This document shows positions 1-4,246 of a DNA stretch of 5,743 bases, one piece after another. Both the position numbers and the translations under genes were made by a program. How positions within the stretch are numbered: the first letter of the stretch is position 1; every line of letters begins with the position of its first letter. The DNA lies in NCBI GenBank assembly GCA_021732545.1, contig JAKFUW010000113.1:1-5743 (forward strand), read 5' to 3'. A model generated the notes under the pieces. The model had not been told where the DNA came from. It ran no database searches and saw nothing but the letters and a program-made list of their open reading frames with translations. The stretch is from Alphaproteobacteria bacterium (lineage in GTDB: Bacteria; Pseudomonadota; Alphaproteobacteria; Rickettsiales; UBA3002).

Positions 1-1
1 T

Positions 2-748
2 TTCCCCGCCACTATTTCGGGTGGCGCCACTACACTGAGCCTTCAAGGCGATGATAATAATCTCGGGATCAATCTCGATTCGGTGGTGCAGTTAGTGGAG
101 CGGTTTGGAACATCCAAAACCCTTTCAAGCCCACGCCTTCACGCCATTAACAACCAGCAGGCCGTGCTGACTTTCGCTGAAAATCGAGTATTTTTTGAAG
201 TGCAAATCCAGCGTACCGATGCGCAAGTGTCAACGGGAACCACCGTGCCAGGCACTACAAACATTACCAGTACTCGCCGCTCTATACCCATCGGGATCAT
301 CATGAGTATACTGCCCTCGGTTGATCTGACCAATGACAGCATCACCCTTAATGTACGCCCCACGCTTTCACGTCAGGTCGATACGGTGCAAGATCCAGGA
401 TCGGTGTTTTTGGCAGGCCAACTTGAAAATGGCGCCAATTTTATCAATAATGTACCTGTGGTTGAGGTGCGCGAACTCGATTCAGTTATGAAACTCAAAA
501 GCGGCAGCGTGATGGTGATTGGCGGCTTGATGCAAGATTCCGATACGAATGATGATGAAGGCGTTCCTGGTGTGAGTGATGTGCCGTGGCTTGGGAATGC
601 CTTCAAAGAAGTTGATAAAAGAAGCTTTAAGCGCGAGCTAATAATTTTGATCAAGGCCACTATTATTAATCAGTCTGGCGATGTGGGTCCCGTTGATGAA
701 GTGGTCTATAAAAAATTCTTTAAAGATCCTCGCCCTGTTGAATTTTAA
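2..748 (+). CDS. MshL/GspD-type secretin, C-terminal part (5'-truncated by window edge)
   Basis: This is the C-terminal 248 residues of an outer-membrane secretin, the ring-forming channel of type IV pilus, MSHA-pilus or type II secretion machines. The frame is open from base 2. The GTG at 83 lies inside the conserved domain and is not the true start, so the gene begins upstream of the window. Visible signs, in order (residue 1 at base 2): GTSKTLSSPRL at 36-46 followed by NNQQAVL, the usual secretin-domain opening; DSITLNVRPTLSR at 112-124, a strand seen in MshL-type proteins; VPVVEVRELDSVM at 151-163; a near match to the secretin signature at 168-201 (GSVMVIGGL, then VPGVSDVPWLGNAF); and the closing strand KRELIILIKATI at 210-221. 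A 27-residue tail follows, ending in DPRPVEF. MshL is the closest family by eye, but GspD or PilQ-like naming cannot be excluded. The permease gene starts 23 bases downstream. Confidence 0.9.
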   Translation, partial: FPATISGGATTLSLQGDDNNLGINLDSVVQLVERFGTSKTLSSPRLHAINNQQAVLTFAENRVFFEVQIQRTDAQVSTGTTVPGTTNITSTRRSIPIGIIMSILPSVDLTNDSITLNVRPTLSRQVDTVQDPGSVFLAGQLENGANFINNVPVVEVRELDSVMKLKSGSVMVIGGLMQDSDTNDDEGVPGVSDVPWLGNAFKEVDKRSFKRELIILIKATIINQSGDVGPVDEVVYKKFFKDPRPVEF

Positions 749-759
749 GATAAGCCATC

Positions 760-764
760 AGGAG
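760..764 (+). promoter_or_regulatory. Ribosome binding site AGGAG deciding the GTG start at 772
   Basis: AGGAG lies 7 bases before the GTG at 772, an ideal spacing. An ATG at 766 is only one base after the motif and opens a frame that stops after three codons (766-777), so the GTG is the functional start of the permease. Confidence 0.75.
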
Positions 765-765
765 C

Positions 766-777
766 AATGCTGTGCTA
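766..777 (+). other. Three-codon minicistron overlapping the permease start
   Basis: ATG CTG TGC TAA begins one base after the AGGAG motif and overlaps the GTG start codon of the permease at 772. It is most likely a chance decoy start, since the spacing from the Shine-Dalgarno motif is too short for efficient use. It could still capture ribosomes and tune permease initiation. Confidence 0.25.
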
Positions 778-1536
778 ACCAATATTCGTTATATTTTCTT
801 AACTGCCATCCGTGATAAATTATTCGCAGGGCTGCTGCTTGCGTTGGTGCTGGCGGCGCTGATTGCCTCGGCTATGGGTAACACCGCGCTGTTGGAGCCG
901 GAGCAAATGACCCTCACGCTTGCTGCAGCATCGTTGCGCAGTATTTTGGTGGTTGGGTTAATTGTGTTTGTGTGTTTTCATCTTCGCACTGCGTTTCAAA
1001 GCCGCGAAATTGACGTGCTGCTATCGCGCCCGATTACACGTTCCAATCTGGTGTTTTCCTATTGGCTGGGTTTTGCATTGCTGGCGTTTTTATTATGGCT
1101 TCCTGCCGTGGGAATCATTGCATGGGATGCTATTGTCTTTGAACAGGGTTTTTGGATGTGGTCTTTAAGTTTGCTGCTGGAACTATGGTTGGTGGTGGCG
1201 ATTGCGTTGTTTGCGGGATTCACACTGAAAAGTGCGGTGAGTTCAGTGCTGGCAAGTCTTGGTTTTTATGTGCTCTCTCGGATGATTGGTTTTTTTGTGG
1301 CGACGGCAAAATCGGGCGTGTTATTTTCTGATGCACTGGTGAATGAAGGCTTTCGTTTTGTGATCAGAGGTGTTTCGATCGTGATTCCTCGGCTCGACTT
1401 TTTTGGCAAAAGCGAATGGTTGATTTATGGCATTCCTCAATTGGATGATACCTGGCTTTTTGTTATTCAAGCAGCCATTTTTATTCCGCTCTTGATAGTC
1501 GCTGCGATCATCGATTTTAAACGAAAAGAATTTTAG
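772..1536 (+). CDS. ABC-2-type transporter permease-like membrane protein
   Basis: A 254-residue inner-membrane protein with about six predicted helices (roughly residues 17-35, 56-74, 98-122, 130-150, 155-178 and 228-247). The segment at 77-100 carries REIDVLLSRPITRS, typical of ABC-2 permeases, where a cytoplasmic coupling stretch with a LLSRPI-type motif precedes the second helix pair. The end, DFKRKEF, is the usual short basic cytoplasmic tail. Such permeases work as dimers with a separate ATPase, and no ATPase gene is visible, so the partner may lie upstream or elsewhere. GTG start with AGGAG 7 bases upstream. It follows the secretin gene by 23 bases and precedes the TPR-like gene by 5, so it is probably part of the same operon. 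In Myxococcus an ABC transporter (PilGHI) is needed for type IV pili; a similar role here is an inference. The substrate is unknown. Confidence 0.8.
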   Translation: MLTNIRYIFLTAIRDKLFAGLLLALVLAALIASAMGNTALLEPEQMTLTLAAASLRSILVVGLIVFVCFHLRTAFQSREIDVLLSRPITRSNLVFSYWLGFALLAFLLWLPAVGIIAWDAIVFEQGFWMWSLSLLLELWLVVAIALFAGFTLKSAVSSVLASLGFYVLSRMIGFFVATAKSGVLFSDALVNEGFRFVIRGVSIVIPRLDFFGKSEWLIYGIPQLDDTWLFVIQAAIFIPLLIVAAIIDFKRKEF

Positions 1537-1541
1537 ATTTT

Positions 1542-2315
1542 ATGCGCGTGACCATTCTCGCAATCCTGTGTTTGCTGGGGCTGCAGGTAGCGTGGTGGAG
1601 CCATACGCGCCACATTCTGCCCACCATGGAGATTGTACCCGATGTGCCGGGTGTTGATACGGTGAAAGCACTTTCACTGGGCGATGATCATGCCTATTTT
1701 CGTGTGCTGGCATTACAGTTGCAAAGTGCGGGTGATACTTTTGGCCGGTTCACCGCGCTCAAAAAATACGATTACAATAAATTGTATCATTGGTTCAGTT
1801 TGCTCGATAAACTCGATTGGCGTTCCAACCATGTGCCTGCCATGGCGGGTTATTATTTCAGCCAGACACAACACGTTAAAGATGTTCGCTATGTGGTGGA
1901 TTATTTGATTGAGCACGCGCAACATGATGTGCAGAAAAAATGGTGGTGGCTGACCCAGGCGGTGTATTTGGCCAATCACAAACTCAAAGATAAAGACCTC
2001 GCACTCAAAGCAGCAAATTTACTGGTGGGAGTGAAAAACATCCCGATATGGGCGCAGCAATTGCCTGCGATTGTGCATGAGCAGCGCGGTGAGATGGATG
2101 ATGCCAAAACCATCATTGAACAGGTGATGAAAAATACGGATCAACTCACTCAAGGCGAACTTAATTATATGCGTTATTTTGTAGAAGAGCGCATTCAACG
2201 CCTCGATCAAATGGAAAAGCAGTTTGACGAAGCACAGACAAAATTATCGGCAAAAGAAGCTGCAAATCCAAATTCTGCAAAGAAAGAAAATTCAGTTAAA
2301 AAGAAGACTGACTAA
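1542..2315 (+). CDS. TPR-like helical repeat protein with N-terminal membrane anchor or signal
   Basis: A 257-residue protein I cannot name. Residues 3-19 are a hydrophobic segment after a single Arg, fitting a signal anchor or uncleaved signal peptide; no lipobox is evident, although Cys10 lies within the segment. The body is helical. Residues 50-110 (HAYFRVLALQLQ, then YHWFSLLDKLDWRSNHVPAM) resemble the start of TPR-superhelix proteins in which a paired 'working out position' is followed by 'YPLLDLLTTLDPRF'-like text. Residues 135-196 give two or three degenerate TPR-like hairpins, with repeated small-residue and Pro-Trp spacings (IPIWAQQLPAIVHEQRGEMDDA). Residues 208-235 are a charged, probably coiled helix, and the last 20 residues are Lys-rich and disordered. 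The start ATG lies 5 bases after the permease stop with no strong Shine-Dalgarno, suggesting translational coupling. A scaffold or assembly-factor role with the permease and secretin is an inference. Confidence 0.75.
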   Translation: MRVTILAILCLLGLQVAWWSHTRHILPTMEIVPDVPGVDTVKALSLGDDHAYFRVLALQLQSAGDTFGRFTALKKYDYNKLYHWFSLLDKLDWRSNHVPAMAGYYFSQTQHVKDVRYVVDYLIEHAQHDVQKKWWWLTQAVYLANHKLKDKDLALKAANLLVGVKNIPIWAQQLPAIVHEQRGEMDDAKTIIEQVMKNTDQLTQGELNYMRYFVEERIQRLDQMEKQFDEAQTKLSAKEAANPNSAKKENSVKKKTD

Positions 2316-2340
2316 CTTCGTGCGTGGTTGAGTTTCTGCT

Positions 2341-3414
2341 ATGAACATACCAGAAAAAATAGGGTTAATTGAGGCTACGCAGTTGGCGGGCGTATTGCCG
2401 TGTGTTTTTTTAATTGGTTTGTTGTTGGTCATTTCAAAAGATCGTCAAAAACTAATCGTTCCCATCTTGTTTTTTGCAAGCCTTGCTGCAGGATTTTTAG
2501 TGGCATTTTTTACGAAATGGAACATTGCAACTGAGCTTCGGGCTGCATTGATGATCGCTGAGTCTCTCCAGCCAGCATGTTGTTTCTTGTTGGTCTCCCA
2601 GCTTATCACAGGCCGCATTCCTGCCTTTGGCTATTGGCTGATTTTACTGGTGCCCGTGGTGGGAGGGGGCGTGATTACGGTGAGCACTTTGTATGATGGA
2701 GATTATTGTTTTCAAGGCAAGGAATGTCTGAGCATTGAGTCCATTCGGATTTTATATCACGTCTTTGCATCGAGCCTGATTTTCTTATTATTACTGATGC
2801 AATTTTCATCCTATCACGTGCAAGCTAGCGAGTTGCCAATGCGTAAGCATCGCTATTGGTTGATCGTGAGCTTTATCAGTATGTATCTGCTGATGCTTGT
2901 GTTGGATTTACTGTTTCTGTCGCAAAGCATTGATAGGATTGAACATCGTTTGAGTGAAACCTTTATACGGATTAGTTTTATTTATTTTGCATTCACATCC
3001 GTATTCAGGCTGTTTGATCAATCCAAGCCATTTAAAAAGCAAAGCTCATCTTACCGCGATAAAGCGGTTGATCCTGAATTTGCAGAAAAAATAAAACAGA
3101 TGATGCAAGATAATCATTGTTACCTTGAAATGGGATTTAGTCGCGATGTGTTAGCGCAGCAATTAGGGGTTGGCGAACACGTTATTTCTAAGGCGATTAA
3201 TCAAGCCTTTGGAAAAAATTTTAATGAGTTTGTGAATGGTTACCGCGTTGAAGCAGCAAAGAAAAGACTGGCAGCGGAGCAAACACCCGTTACCGTGATT
3301 GCGTTTGAAGTGGGGTTCAGCAGCATTGCCTCGTTTAATCGGGTGTTTAAAGCCAGCGTGGGCGCATCACCTACGGAGTTTAGAGTGGCAAACACCACGC
3401 CTAAGATGGCTTAG
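2341..3414 (+). CDS. Seven-transmembrane AraC-family transcriptional regulator
   Basis: A 357-residue one-component regulator combining a membrane sensor with a DNA-binding output. Seven hydrophobic helices are visible at about 15-32, 38-57, 69-88, 96-116, 138-155, 172-193 and 207-225. Basic residues cluster in loops 33-37 and 161-171, placing these and the C-terminus in the cytoplasm and the N-terminus outside. The largest extracytoplasmic loop (117-137) holds Cys123 and Cys129. After a linker at 226-245, residues 250-350 form an AraC/HTH_18 domain: first helix-turn-helix around SRDVLAQQLGVGEHVISKAI (267-286), the family YRVEAAKKRL motif at 301-310, then the second helix-turn-helix VIAFEVGFSSIASFNRVFK (319-337) and ASPTEFR (342-348). 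An in-frame TGA at 2329 makes ATG 2341 the first possible start; its Shine-Dalgarno is weak. Its sampled G+C is lower than its neighbours'. The ligand and target genes are unknown; the upstream pilus-like cluster or its own operon are candidates. Confidence 0.88.
   Translation: MNIPEKIGLIEATQLAGVLPCVFLIGLLLVISKDRQKLIVPILFFASLAAGFLVAFFTKWNIATELRAALMIAESLQPACCFLLVSQLITGRIPAFGYWLILLVPVVGGGVITVSTLYDGDYCFQGKECLSIESIRILYHVFASSLIFLLLLMQFSSYHVQASELPMRKHRYWLIVSFISMYLLMLVLDLLFLSQSIDRIEHRLSETFIRISFIYFAFTSVFRLFDQSKPFKKQSSSYRDKAVDPEFAEKIKQMMQDNHCYLEMGFSRDVLAQQLGVGEHVISKAINQAFGKNFNEFVNGYRVEAAKKRLAAEQTPVTVIAFEVGFSSIASFNRVFKASVGASPTEFRVANTTPKMA
3401..3414. repeat. Perfect 5-bp inverted repeat forming the overlap of two convergent genes
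   Basis: CTAAG and CTTAG flank a four-base loop, ATGG. The left arm contains the panB stop (TAG on the minus strand) and the right arm the TAG of the AraC-type gene. A second, outer pair, ACACC at 3392-3396 and GGTGT at 3422-3426, could extend the structure with internal loops. There is no T-tract on either side, so it is a weak candidate for a bidirectional terminator at best. Confidence 0.45.
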
Positions 3415-4222
3415 TCCCAAAGGTGTGATCCAATGTGGGGAAGGCGCGGTTGCGAACATCGCAGGCATAATCGCTGACCGCTTTGTCGATCAGTTCTGCC
3501 ATATTTAGATAACGGCGCGCAAATTTAGGTGCGCTTTGTGTCAGGCCAATCATATCGTCGGTAACCAATACCTGACCATCACACGCAACGCTCGCGCCGA
3601 TTCCGATGGTGGGGATAGCCACCCGCAAGGTGATATCTGACGCGACTGATTCTTTGATGCCTTCGAGCAGTAATCCGAAAGCCCCTGCTTTTTCAAATGC
3701 GAGTGCTTCGTCCATCAGCAATGCGGCTGCCGCGTCGCTACGCCCTTGATATTTATAGCCACCCATTTGATTAAGATGTTGCGGTTTGAGCCCGATATGC
3801 GCCATCACCGGAATACCGCGCGCGGTTAAAAAGGCAACCGTATCCACCATTTCCATGCCACCTTCAAGCTTGATGGCCTGACATCCTGTGTAAGCCAGAA
3901 TAGCGCTTGCCGTTTCAAAGGCTTGTTCGGGCGAGGATTGATAACTGCCAAAGGGCAGATCGACCACCACGCAGGCACGATGGGAATGCTGCACCACGGT
4001 CTTGCCATGTTCCATCATCGTATCCACACTCACTCCAAGCGTGCTGGCATGGCCATAGAGCACCATACCCAATGAATCGCCGACGATAAAACAATCAATA
4101 TGGGCATCGAGCAGGCGCGCCATGTTTGCTGCATAGGCGGTGAGGCATACGATGGGTGTTTTGTTTTTCATCGCGGCCAGATCGGTGATCATCAGGCGTT
4201 TGGTTTGGGAAACAGCAGACAT
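3401..4222 (-). CDS. panB: 3-methyl-2-oxobutanoate hydroxymethyltransferase (ketopantoate hydroxymethyltransferase)
   Basis: Cytoplasmic enzyme of pantothenate (vitamin B5, hence CoA) synthesis. It transfers a hydroxymethyl group from 5,10-methylene-tetrahydrofolate to 3-methyl-2-oxobutanoate, giving 2-dehydropantoate. The 273-residue length is normal for the family. All key residues are present: VGDSLGM with metal ligand Asp49, VVDLPFGSY with Asp88, AIKLEGG with Lys118 and metal ligand Glu120, MAHIGLKPQ at 140-148, LLLEGI with catalytic Glu187, and PTIGIGA and CDGQVLV at 204-220. These match Asp45, Asp84, Lys112, Glu114 and Glu181 of the E. coli enzyme. The ATG start at 4222 has GAAGG 6 bases upstream (4229-4233). 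It sits 24 bases after the kinase gene in the same direction and overlaps the convergent AraC-type gene by 14 bases at its 3' end. panC, a frequent neighbour, is not in view. The gene looks intact and functional. Confidence 0.97.
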   Translation of the reverse strand: MSAVSQTKRLMITDLAAMKNKTPIVCLTAYAANMARLLDAHIDCFIVGDSLGMVLYGHASTLGVSVDTMMEHGKTVVQHSHRACVVVDLPFGSYQSSPEQAFETASAILAYTGCQAIKLEGGMEMVDTVAFLTARGIPVMAHIGLKPQHLNQMGGYKYQGRSDAAAALLMDEALAFEKAGAFGLLLEGIKESVASDITLRVAIPTIGIGASVACDGQVLVTDDMIGLTQSAPKFARRYLNMAELIDKAVSDYACDVRNRAFPTLDHTFGTKPS

Positions 4223-4228
4223 AGCAAG

Positions 4229-4233
4229 CCTTC
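4229..4233 (-). promoter_or_regulatory. Ribosome binding site GAAGG of panB
   Basis: Read on the minus strand, GAAGG lies 6 bases before the panB ATG in the 24-base gap after the kinase stop codon. It supports the start at 4222 and indicates that panB is translated independently within a shared transcript. Confidence 0.7.
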
Positions 4234-4246
4234 AAGATAGGAGGTT

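Noticed and set aside
83..85. GTG as the secretin start codon
   Set aside because: The frame is open upstream to base 2 and the upstream residues continue the secretin domain, so the start is outside the window.
139..660. Minus-strand open frames at 139-363 and 373-660
   Set aside because: They lie wholly antisense to the secretin domain and show no family motif of their own.
2316..2340. Promoter for the AraC-type gene in the 25-base gap
   Set aside because: No pair of -35/-10-like boxes with sensible spacing can be supported. Co-transcription from upstream is the simpler reading.
2341..3060. Seven-helix domain as a rhodopsin
   Set aside because: No Lys in the seventh helix suited to retinal binding, and the fused C-terminal AraC domain fits a membrane one-component regulator instead.
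3392..3426. Rho-independent terminator between the convergent genes
   Set aside because: The stems are only 5 base pairs with internal loops, and no T-tract follows on either strand. It is kept only as an inverted-repeat observation.
3907..4089. Plus-strand open frame antisense to panB
   Set aside because: Arg/Pro/His-rich composition typical of a shadow frame, and panB is unambiguous on the other strand.
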